Of a stretch of 64,000 nt of DNA, positions 13,601-25,600 are shown one piece after another. The notes under the pieces are model-generated. The model did not search any database. It worked only from the letters and a program-made list of their open reading frames with translations, and was not told where the DNA came from. The DNA lies in contig JASANG010004003.1 in NCBI GenBank assembly GCA_030248215.1, positions 62,001 to 126,000 on the forward strand, written 5' to 3'. The translations under genes and the position numbers were made by a program. This stretch comes from Enoplolaimus lenunculus. Its lineage: Eukaryota; Nematoda; Enoplea; Enoplida; Thoracostomopsidae. Within the stretch, counting starts at the first letter, position 1. The number at the start of each line of letters is the position of its first letter.

Positions 13601-16600
13601 TCTTTAGGTTAACATTACGTTCATGTACTTACATTTTGAAGCACTAGGTCAGTAACCAATGCAGGGGGTGGCGCTATACTGTGCCGTGCCCCTCGGCAAG
13701 TAAAATTTTCGTTCACAAATTGTTACTCGGTTCCATGCGGCAATTGACAAGTGTTTCTGTACGGTATCGCGTGTTTCTGTACGGTATCGCGTGTTTCTGT
13801 ACGGTATCGCATGTTTCTGTACGGTATCGCGTGTTTCTGTACGGTATCGCATGTGTCTGTACGGTATCGCGTGTTTCTGTACGGTATCGCATGTGTCTGT
13901 ACGGTATCGCGTGTTTCTGTACGGTATCGCGTGTTTCTGTACGGTATCGCGTGTTTCCGTACGGTATCGCATGTGTCTGTACGGTATCGCGTGTTTCTGT
14001 ACGGTATCGCATGTGTCTGTACGATATCGCGTGTTTCTGTACGGTATCGCATGTGTCTGTACGGTATCGCGTGTTTCTGTACGGTATCGCGTGTTTCCGT
14101 ACGGTATCGCGTGTTTCTGTACGGTATCGCGTGTTTCTGTACGGTATCGCGTGTTTCTGTACGGTATCGCGTGTTTCTGTACGGTATCGCGTGTTTCTGT
14201 ACGGTATCGCATCTGTCTGTACGGTATCGCGTGTTTCTGTACGGTATCGCATGTGTCTGTACGGTATCGCGTGTTTCTGTACGGTATCGCGTGTTTCTGT
14301 ACGGTATCGCATCTGTCTGTACGGTATCGCGTGTTTCTGTACGGTATCGCGTGTTTCTGTACGGTATCGCGTGTTTCTGTACGGTATCGCATCTGTCTGT
14401 ACGGTATCGCGTGTTTCTGTACGGTATCGCATGTGTCTGTACGGTATCGCGTGTTTCTGTACGGTATCGCGTGTTTCTGTACGGTATCGCGTGTTTCTGT
14501 ACGGTATCGCGTGTTTCCGTACGGTATCGCGTGTTTCTGTACGGTATCGCGTGTTTCTGTACGGTATCGCATGTGTCTGTACGGTATCGCGTGTTTCTGT
14601 CCGGTATCGCGCGGCATCAAATAGATGAATACTTATAGAGTAAATCTAGCTATTTATAATAGAACGGTTTGACATAAACAGTTAGTAAATATCGTTCGCA
14701 AAAATTGCTCCAGATACACCAAGACTGTGCTTATAATAATTCTGGTATGTATAAATGCAGTGCTTAAACTCTACGAGATACCGTTTAAGTCTTTCGGTAT
14801 ACCCTTTGAAGATAACTAGTGTGCCAAGCTCTTTTATAGCCAAGCGGTGATGGTAAACAAGTCCGGCGTTAAGATAGTCGTGACCCCCAAAGAGGTAGGA
14901 GGAGACCTACTGAAATGTTTCACAGCTCTATAACCTCGTAGTCCGCGGAAAAAATTGTAGTTTGCCAAAATGGGACCCACATGGGTCGGGCATCTCAAAT
15001 GGGGGTTAGTGGGGGAGTTCGAATGGTATATAATTTATTAAACTTTTTGACAACAATTTTTTGGGTTTCTAGGAGGACTTTGAGACCTTGAAAATAGAAT
15101 TTCTCCAAAATTGAAATTGAAGCGTAGAATGATCAAGGGAGGTCATGAGAAGCTCAAATATGCGAAAAAAAAATTTAATGCCGCAATTTTTGGGTCAACG
15201 CGGGCTGGGGGGCTAATGGAAAAAACCTGGCGCTTCCGCTGCCACTAAAGGCGTGCACACGTTTATACTATTAAAGTTTAGCCTCCAGCCAAACATTTTT
15301 CGTTTCTCTTTTCTGTCCCCACGACAAACAAGACCTTTCCTTATTAGGTCAATTACTAATTCCTGGAAGCAGAAGCGGACTGCTACTTTCACGCTGTAGT
15401 GACGTGAAATATTTAGGTTCTTGTACGCCGTTCCCTTAAAAGGTTGAGGTTAACACGCTCACGCCTCGTCGTAGGCATAGGCAAATCTTGTCGTAAGCTT
15501 AAGCACAAACCTGGCCTAAAAATGCAAGCGTAATGTTGGAGTGGGTAGTACCAAAGTGTACAACATTCGAATATTGTTTTATGTAAGACAAAAAACTACT
15601 TTAAACGCAGAACATTGCATTAAGGTATCTTTTGCAAGTGCGGAAATTTCCGTGAGAATCATCATGGGGATCACCGCCACCCCGCGGTGCTTATACTGGT
15701 TGTGATACAGATAGCCTAATTTAGTTATAACCATTAAAGAAGCATGCATTAAAGCTGAATGAAAAATCATTAACCCCTTCTCACATTGAGTTGCCTATAG
15801 GCAACTCAGCGCAGTGTGTGTACGTTAAATAATATACATCGAACCGTGTTGAACAATTGCAACACGTATACATAGTACTAAATTACCACAAGACGTGATA
15901 GCCCCTTTGGGCTCGAGCGTCAAGCTTCTATGGCTGAGTGGTGATGGTATACGCCTCCCACTCCAGTCACTGGAGTTCGAATCCTAGCATAAAAGTAGGT
16001 CTCAGGGAAAATAGAAAATATTCATGTGAGAAAGGGTTAACATCAATTAATCTTGTGGCCAATGTACAGAACAGGGGCAAAACAGTTTTATAGCTTATTC
16101 CGAAGCCTATGCATAACGCTAAGTCAAGCAAAAAAATTAGCCTAAAGCTTACGCTTATTCTATTCTAGTCACACAGGAAAACGTTCCGCCCCTGATCTTT
16201 ACATGGGCCAATCTTGTGTAAGTGGTTTATTTGCCACTTTTTGAGTGTGCGTTGATTCTGTGAAGCGTTTCAGACTGAGTCAATCGCAGTCCGTAGCAAC
16301 AAACAATTGTATTGATCCACGCTACGTTTGCAATTAATAATGCTACAAACATGTAAACAGCAGCGTTTGTAGAGAATTGAAATTACAGGAATACCATGAA
16401 ATATTAGGGTCTTGCAAGCATGAAAATCTTACCATACCGCTATGTATTATTCAGACAATTTGGCGGCGTATCGGCTTGGCTTTGGAAGGCAAGGGTGTAG
16501 CCACGTGTTCAAAACTGAAGTTTAAAGTGGTTAAGGAATAAGTGGCCGGGTGTATTTGCTTTTAGATATAAACACAATTATTATTTATTGCACTTGATAT

Positions 16601-19600
16601 GATTATTTTTTGTTGCTTATCCGTTTTCTGCATATGAATAGCTTCTGTTTCATCAGACACAAATTGTCAAGCTAGGAGTCGAATATCGGTTTCTAGGCTG
16701 GTAAGCAAGCACCATCACCACTCACCAAATAGGAACATCATGTTGAAATCCGCACCGAGTGTGCTCTCACCTCTTGTGGAGATTTTGTTCTAAATTTTAA
16801 TTTACCGTGCACTGTGTGTTAACAAGTGTGCATATTTTATAATTAATTTCTAGTTATTTGATCAATTCGTTTAGTTAATTGCACAAGAAGGAGTTAAGTT
16901 TCTTTACATGCCTTTCTTTAGCATATCAAATGAATATGTTCCGTTAGACACTTTTATTGCTCTGTAAATTTCAGTGAGTTCATTTTAACTCAGAATGAGC
17001 TGAATCACTCAGTCTGAGTTAGGATTGTCAGAACTCAGAATTTTGCGTTGATTCAATTCATTCTGAGTTAATTAATCAACTCACCCAGTGTCAACTCAAC
17101 TCAGTGTGGGAATCAAGTCAACTGAGAGTGAGTTAATCTTTACTGATATTAACTCAGAAATAACCAACTCGCTGGCTGAATTAATTAATCAATTCATTGG
17201 AATTTACAGTGTGTGTGGAAACAAGCCGTTAGTAATCCGACGATGAATATATTAAGCTCAAATACGCAGAGAAATTTGTTAGCTAAGTAATTAAATTCGT
17301 GCAGTTGACGTACAAAATAAGCTAATTGTGAGCGGCAGAAGTTGCGTTTTTAAGTATTTGACAAATTTTGCTCCAATCTCAAATGTGGATAAAGTTGCCT
17401 CGAAATAATTTACCATTCCGAAACTTGTTATTTCAGAGAAAATACAATGTTGATCGAAGTGTACTACGAACGAATGAATTATCAGTTGTTGAGTGAACAT
17501 CCGGCATACACCGTATGTTTTAGTTATCGTTAGTTAGGGTGTGTATACAGGACCGGAGCAGCTACCCCCAAACCCCCATTTGGGGGCCCACCCCTAAAGG
17601 CCCCCCCTCAACCAGTTGAAATAAAAGCCGCAGACGTTTTAAAATTCATCTGGCTTAGAGTGCTCACCCCGGTCTGTTCCGGCACTGGGTGTATACAAGG
17701 TAAGAGATGCATGTGGTCATTTTTCACCCCAAAATTACTAGCGAGACAAGAAAAAGTACTCATAATCAGAGATTTAAGTGTGTAAAGACTTCATTGCCGA
17801 CCCAGTAGATTATTGCTTTTCAGCGCTAAAATTACGTTTGTCGTCTCACTCGCTTCACGAACCTGGCGCAGACTCATAACCAGCTCACCTTGCCGGGGCC
17901 TAAAAAATTTTCACGATCGTGATATAAGGGTATTCAATCACTTACAAGCAAGGTTGGCAATTTTTTAGGGGTCCAAGATTTTTGGCGGATGGGGGGGGGG
18001 CTGAGAACTCATGGCTCCCCTCTGGCTACGCGTCCGTCCCGAGATTGTTTACAAACATACCTAAATCTAATATACCTTGCGTATTTTTTTACAATTTCAG
18101 ATGGTCAATTTGGTTTCGGACATGGGAGGTCAGCTTGGTCTATGGATGGGTATTTCAGTGATAACTGTGGTCGAATTTGTTTCGTTGTTCCTGTTGCTTT
18201 GCTTGTATTGTATGAATAAACGAAAAGAGGGTCAAATTGAAGAATTCAAATCTGAAGGAGGACAGGTAAGTATATATATATATCGTAGCTCTATACAGTT
18301 AGACCTGTCGTTCATTTTTGCATAGTTCAACAAAGGTAAAATACACTGTAGACAGCGTTGTGTTTGTGTAGTACTATTTTCTATCGTAGTTTATATGTTC
18401 CTGCTCGAGTAAAGTTTGATTGTGAAGTTTTTTAAATTAAACGTTGGTCTAAGAGATAAAGTTATCTGCAATATGTTGTTAAGTTGTTTAATTTTACGCT
18501 AATTTTCTGCGAAATTTCGGAAATTCTCTCCTGAGAATTGTGTCAAAACTAAAACAAAACGCGGCTGAACAGATAAATTTTGCAAAATAATGCAAAATTT
18601 TGCTGGCAAAAATTCTACCGGAGCCGGAGGCCGATGTTGTACCGAAGCCGGAGCAGGAGGCAGACCTCCGGACGTAACAAAATCGTTTTGTAGTATAAAT
18701 TAATACGTCGATCTTTGTATATTGAATGGGTGTATACTAAGACTGGTGGTATATACTTGTGTCGCCGTGCCGTTCGGCGCTGCAGGATACTGGACGACGA
18801 TGCAAGTCAAAATCGTTTTGGTTTGCAAAGTTTTCTGAGGTCACGGGCGGAAATTCACGCATGTTGCCGTACGGTGTCGCCAGTCGGCATTTTAAATTGG
18901 TCAAAAAGTATAGTGTCACTCTAAATCTAAGCCATAACTTCGCGTGGCTTGAATGCAAAGGTTGATAACACTTAACCTGAGCCTAACCGCTGTCAGCCAA
19001 AGATGTATCACCTGCGAGATTGTTTAGAGCCTGTTCTGGTGTTCGCTGCGTAGGAGCAAAAATAGTCAAAGAATGGTGTGTTCTATTTTAAGGCCCATAT
19101 TCTCAAATGCATACAGCATTTATCATTATATAGTTCGCGGTATAGGTTCTCAGATTGACCAATATCGATGCAAATACAGATTTTAAAATTGGTACAGAAA
19201 TAGGACAACCTCACTATACGCATGTTGCCAAATTTTACAAGACCTATAACAAACTGATGATACGTGTTACACACATTTGAGCATACGGGCTCAAATCTTA
19301 AATTTTACAGTATGTGCTGAGCAAAAGTTCGACACTTTTCACAGCGCATGCATCAAACTATATGCAATGTGTTGTCTGAATAAATTTTACACAAAAATTT
19401 CATTTATGGTTCAATATGATACTGCATTTTAAATTTAAAATTAATTTTTATTGAGTCAAAATTTGGCTATTTTGAGAGTATATTTATTATAGGATGCGCG
19501 TTGTGAAAATCTCGGACTATTGCGCTGCAAATATATTAGCTGAAATTAAGAATTCTTTTCTTTTTTTGGTTGAAATTAGCTACAAAACGTTGCAGAGTTT

Positions 19601-22600
19601 CCGTCCAACTGGTGTACGGCGACGTTGTAGTTAATTATTTCGTTTTGGATAATTAGTCAAATTTTGTTGCTTACAACTTCGTTTCAATAGCATCATGCAC
19701 GAATAGTTTGAATTAATATATCTGGTAGAAAAACGCAAATTAGCACCTGTATTCTTAGCCAATTTATTTCCACTATATTTAGCTGCAACGTGTGAGCGCG
19801 TGCGCAATGTTTCTAGTAGTCTGTTTTTTTATTGCAAGCTAAAAATTGGTATAACAGTTTAAAAAAATTTTTTTTCAAACTTAAACGCGAATAGACATAA
19901 AATTTAAAATCCTTCCAAAATTCGCTAAAAATTACTTAAAGAACATTAATTATTGCGTAAATGGCAAGTAAATTATACCGCTTTATGAACCGAATTTTAG
20001 TTTCTACAACTCGCTGCAAACAACTTAGTTTTGCGATGTGTACTATGTACACAGTTTTGCATATATTGTCTGCATAGAAACAATAAAATAATTCAAGTAA
20101 GATGTAGCAATAAAAACTACTTATAATACCTACTGTGGCAGAAATAGTCCGAGATTTTTGACAACGAAAAAATGCGTAGTGTCAGGTACAGGACTCATAG
20201 TTTAAAATCAGTGGCAACTTTACAATTCGTTCTACTACAAACAACAATAATAATTAATATCTTTTTTGGGTGACGCTACGGAATCTGGAAGCCCCTAGAT
20301 ATTGACAGAAAAGTTGTCTATCCTGTACACACGTCAGCAGCGTGAGTTGAACGGTACCTTTTTTGTGGCTGCACGATTACCGGTTCAAAAATTTTATTGC
20401 ACTCGGAACTGTATTGCAAGCATGAACAGATTTGAAGTGAATTGTTCGTCATTGACATATTCGTAAAATATAAACTTTAAGTCATTTTTTCTTTAATTCC
20501 TAGACGGTCCATATTCCGTACCTCCGCGCCTTTTTTTGCTTTATTCGTTTCTCTACTTTAAGTTTTTCTTATATTTCGATATGCTTTTAGTAGAACGCTT
20601 TGATTATTTTCGGAAATTCAAATTATTAATGTGATAAGAGCTTTCAAATTTGACTGCAAATATTTCAGCTTTGCGTGGCATTATACTTTAATACTGTTAC
20701 CGTACCTGTCACCAAATGAAACTTGAATCGCGCAACTTTATATATTATTAATGTTCGGGAACCGGAGCCGGAGCCTGGCTTCCTGCACCGGGCGCAAGCC
20801 CTACAAAATACTATAAACTTCAAATTATATGTATCTTTTGCGTAAGCATGTACTCGTGGCGCGTCACCCGACGTTACTGTTAATGCATTCGTTATTTAAC
20901 ATATAAAATATTGTAACACGCGAGCTTTTCCGTTGCCATCCCAATATTGGCCTATGGATAGAACAGGGCCAGATCGCTTTCCGGACGGGCTATAATAGAG
21001 TCAGTTTAAGCTTTAGACTAATTTTTTTGCTTAGGCTTAGGTTAGGCTTAGGCTTAGGCTTAGTAATATGCTTATATTACTGTTCCGGCACAGTTCTATA
21101 CATTGCCCCAATATTTATAAATTTACTGTTCCCATTCGGCTTCTGCAAGCGGATAGGTAAATGTATTCAGGTTCCGTCCGTGGTACCATATAGCTGTGGT
21201 GTCGGCACCCTCTCGTCCGACCCCGCACATCTCCAATATATAGGGCTTAAACCCTCGGTTTTACTAAGATACAAGCCCGAAAGGTAAGTACCTTGACCAC
21301 TATTAGTATTTCTGCGAACTTGCTTGCTGCTAATTTTTGTTTATTTTCTGACTCAATTTTAGTGAGTAAATTCTGTTTGGACTTAAACGTCCGGAAAGTC
21401 CTGGATTTGCCACTCTGAATCCGGTTTGTTTTTTATGTTTTTAGGACGATTTGGAGGAAACAATTGGATAAAATCATCACAGTGAATTATAATAAATAAA
21501 TGTACGATACGCCTTTCATACTAACATTGTTTTCTAGCACTTATAAATGCATTACATTGCAGTGCATGCCTGTGTGAAGTTGCACTACAAATATAACACG
21601 TAGCACGCCAAAAACACAGTTTAGAGTTACTAGCTATGTTAGCACTGTATCAACTTTAAACCCATCGAAAGACGATATGCATATATCGTAACAAAATGTA
21701 CGCGTAAACTAATCGAAACTTCTGTACAAACAAAATCTGAACAATTTTCTATTTAGAGCTATGTTAACAAAACGTTATTGATATACAATTAATTTGCAAA
21801 CATATAGAAAAATTGGTTGGAACGTTGCCCAAAATACGTATGTAGGACATTCCAGCTTTAATATATAGATTTGCATACATATAGGAAAATTGGTTGGAAC
21901 GTTGCCCAAAATACGTATGTGGGACATTCCAGCTTTAATATATAGATTTGCATACATATAGAAAAATTGGTTGGAACGTTGCCCAAAATACGTATGTCGT
22001 GCATTCCAGCTTTAGTATATTGAATTATATCTCCCGAATTCAGCACCTTTGTGTAGTTTGTCAAAGAAAATTTATTGGGTCCGTGGTTACAATTTTTAAA
22101 TGTGGCTAATTCTATACCCTTGTTCTTATAAAATTAATAATACGCACCAGACACTGGTTAAACGCGTGTTTCAGCATAGAACCAGCGACAATAGTCGTCA
22201 AACGGTAAATAAAGTAAACGCTACGGTAGCCTGTGTTGTAGCCTACTAAAGCTTAACGCATAAGCGTATGATTTCTAAAGCTTTACAAAGTTCCTAACTG
22301 CAACACTAATGGTTTGCACTTATACTAAACTTTTGGCCCATTGAGACGCGAAAAGCGGAAGATTTAGGCTTCAGTTGCAACATTTACCTGGAGCCGGATT
22401 TTTCTTGAAGATAAACCCAGGCCCGGGATTTTCAAGAATGCGAACCCGGAGCCGGATTTCATTTCGGAACTAACCCGGACCAGCAATATTATACGTAAAT
22501 TATTCACATACGATAGCGTATGGTGACGGACGGCGATGGAGAGCACCTGACGGTGACGGACGGCAAAGCACGACAAGAATAGCAGCTACCGTTAGGGTTG

Positions 22601-25600
22601 CGCTATACTTTTGTTGACGTTCGTTGCCGTCCGTTACCCATACGACACCGTCCGTCACCCGTACGGTGCCGTGTGCCGTCCGTCACTATACGGTATCATA
22701 CGTGTCGGACAGCGCAGTACGGGTAACGGACGGCGCTGGACGGTGACGAACGGCACCGCACAACGAGCATAGAGCCGCCCTTAGGCTACCTAGTGAACTT
22801 ACTGTTTGCTGTTTTGTACCTTATCTAGCTCGCACGATAATTGATTATGCACTTTTTTGCTTCGCTTGTTGCTTCACTTTTTATAATGCACAAGTAGATA
22901 AAATATTTGAAATAGTTTACGCAATCGCATTATAATTTACGTCGTTTTATTTATTCGTTGCTGGTATTAATATACCCTCGCATAATTCAACGTTATAACA
23001 ATTTTAAACAAGCAGCCCTTGAAAGGAGCAGGCAGACGGCTTAGGTATTGGAATCATGGTTAGCTTTCAACAAAAGTTTTCGATAGTACAGGTTCTAACT
23101 GTCATAAGTACCTGCTCTCAAAATGTTAATGTGCTACATGATAAAAACACCTTCGTCTACGACGATTGCCAAACTGACAATATTGTCCAAACGCGACAGT
23201 TGTCCAATTGAGAAGAGTAACCTAAATGATATAGAGCAACACTTTCTTACAATTATATAGAAACCACTGCTTGCAGAGACGTGGAAGCTATCTATGCATA
23301 GGCGTCCCAATGCGTGGGCATTGTGGGGCCATACTCTCGTCAAATTTGGCTCGTGTCCCCCAAATTGGCTCAGGCTAAAAGTAAACAATGTTTACTTGTA
23401 ATGGTTGGGGCGCTCCAAAATTATTTGGTGCCCCATCAAACATAAAATTTTCTGCGGATGCCACTGTACCGCTAATGCGGGGTTCACGTTATAACTGGGG
23501 CAGCTTGGAACACGTTTTGTACAAGTTGATTCGACGTCACGTATTTTGTGATCTGAATAGCGGTTATGTGTACAAAATGTGAATGTCACATGACATTGAC
23601 TTACAAATCACGCGATATTTAGCGATCATCGTATACATATAGCCTTTTGTCATCAAAATTCTACTAAATATCATATGATATTGTAAAAGACAATGGAATT
23701 TGTGCGCGCTAATAAAACAGTTAAAAGTCAGATAATGCAGCATTAAATGATTTCATGACTTGAATTTGCTACTACGTTTCTGTTTCTCGCCGAATCTTTC
23801 CCAAAATATATTCCTAAGTACAAATAACTCAAATTTCAAAATTTAGTATCCTATAACATTCTACAGGACAATCAAGCTAGTTTTCCACAACTTTAGAGAC
23901 ATTTTCAAACATATCATATAATACTTGCAGACATTATTTGGAATATCATATGATATTGTAGTACAAACACTAGATGTCGCATCAGGATAGCAGCTATAGT
24001 CATAGAGAGACAAAATGTGTTCCAGGCTGCCCCAGTTATAGCGTGTACCCCGCATAATTCGAGCACTTCTTTGGCCCGAAAATTAAGACGTATTGGCCTA
24101 CGGCAACTTTCATGATATTATTTAAATTAGTTTGGCAATTTAGCATAATTCTGTTGCTGAAGCATACTCTTCGAATAACAAGTCTAACTTTAGTTTTTTT
24201 TGTTTTACTGCACTCGTTCAAAATATGCACCATTTAAAACAACATGTTGAGACTTTTATTTTCTGAATCAATTGAGCGTTAGAAAGCCTAAATTCTCGAG
24301 GTTTTTTTCATTTTTCCTGAGTGGAACCAATTCCAACTGGTCCTATTTTCGATCTCCCCATGGAAGAAGAAAATGCGTCGCAATAGTATTATTGTGATTC
24401 TAAGAAAAGGGGGTTAGATATTTATTTAAACTCTCATTGAGACGCCCTCCCCTTCCTATTCTGGAACGCACTGTTGTCTATTTTTCAACCCACAATCTTC
24501 TTTATATTGGGATTCACACAAGCTCATAGCCAGCTCACCTTGCTGGGGGTGGGGGGCTAAAAATTTTAGCAGGGGTATACATGGGTTTTCGATATACTTT
24601 GAGTAAAACAACTTCGTGCTGAACTTTATTTACGCCATGTACGAATCCAATCAAAGATATAGACAAGCAGTATTGGTTTAGATTGAAAATACAGACATTT
24701 GTTACCTTTTTCTGTGCAATTCGGGTCACTAGAGGAAGTCAGTACAAAATTTTCCGCAACTCAGGTTCTATAACAAAACGTTTACCTAAATAGCAATAGT
24801 CTTTTAGTGTTACGGCCAATGTAAAGAACAGGGGCGGAATAGTATTATAAGCATATTCCTAAGCCTAAGCCTACGCCTAAGCGTAAGCATAAGCGTAAGA
24901 ATGAGCATATTCCTAAGTCTAAGCCTAAGTAAGCTTCTTCTTAGGCTTAAACTTAAGTATAAAGCTCATCCTTAGGCTTAGGTGAAAGCTTATCTTTGGG
25001 CTTAGGCTTAGGTTTAGGTAAAAGCTTATCCTTAAGCTTATTCTTAGGCTTAGAAACACGCTTTATACTACTGTTACTACCCTGTTCAATACACTGGCAG
25101 CAACGTTTAATTTGATCATGATTTGAGTACTATGTAGTGACCCGAAAGAGGGGGGACTGATATTTATTTGGCCTCTCCAGAAGGTACCCCCTGTTATTCG
25201 GCTGCGGACTGTTATTTATTTTCAAACCGCCCTCCGCTACTTTTCGGCACTGATATATATCCGGTATTGCAACTATACGTTGAATTAAACGTTTTTTTGC
25301 CTGGCATCAAAAGCTTGAGCGATAATACAAGGTTATACTTAGGAATGTAGTTTCAAACTTAAGTACGCTTTAAAGTTTCGAACGCAACTTTATTTGGTCC
25401 GGGACTGATTTATGCGCTACAATTGGGTTAATTGACATTGATGGACTCTAATTTACGTTTAGGGACTCTAACTGCTCACGGACTCTTATTAGGGATACGT
25501 ACTCCTATTGATTTGGACTCAACATGGGGAACCCCTCTTGTTACCCCCTCTTATTCGGATCACTATAGTATTTAATGCACTTCACTTGATGATTTTGGTA

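Noticed and set aside
13751-14610. Regular repeats reminiscent of a CRISPR array
   Set aside because: The units are directly abutting 20-mers without unique spacers, in an intron of an animal gene.
13649-14638. Six overlapping open frames of up to 323 codons with repeating RYRTETRDTVQKHAIPYRN or VSVRYRVFLYGIACFCT
   Set aside because: They are a by-product of a stop-free 20-bp minisatellite open in all frames on both strands; no start context, splice sites or conserved domain support a gene.
15925-15990. A functional tRNA-Ser/Leu gene
   Set aside because: A- and B-box-like words are present but I could not fold a proper acceptor stem, and the same core recurs inside several TTAA-flanked elements.
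24814-25098. TTAGGC tracts as a telomere or chromosome end
   Set aside because: The tracts are short, imperfect, in both orientations, and enclosed in a dispersed element with inverted arms between normal genes.
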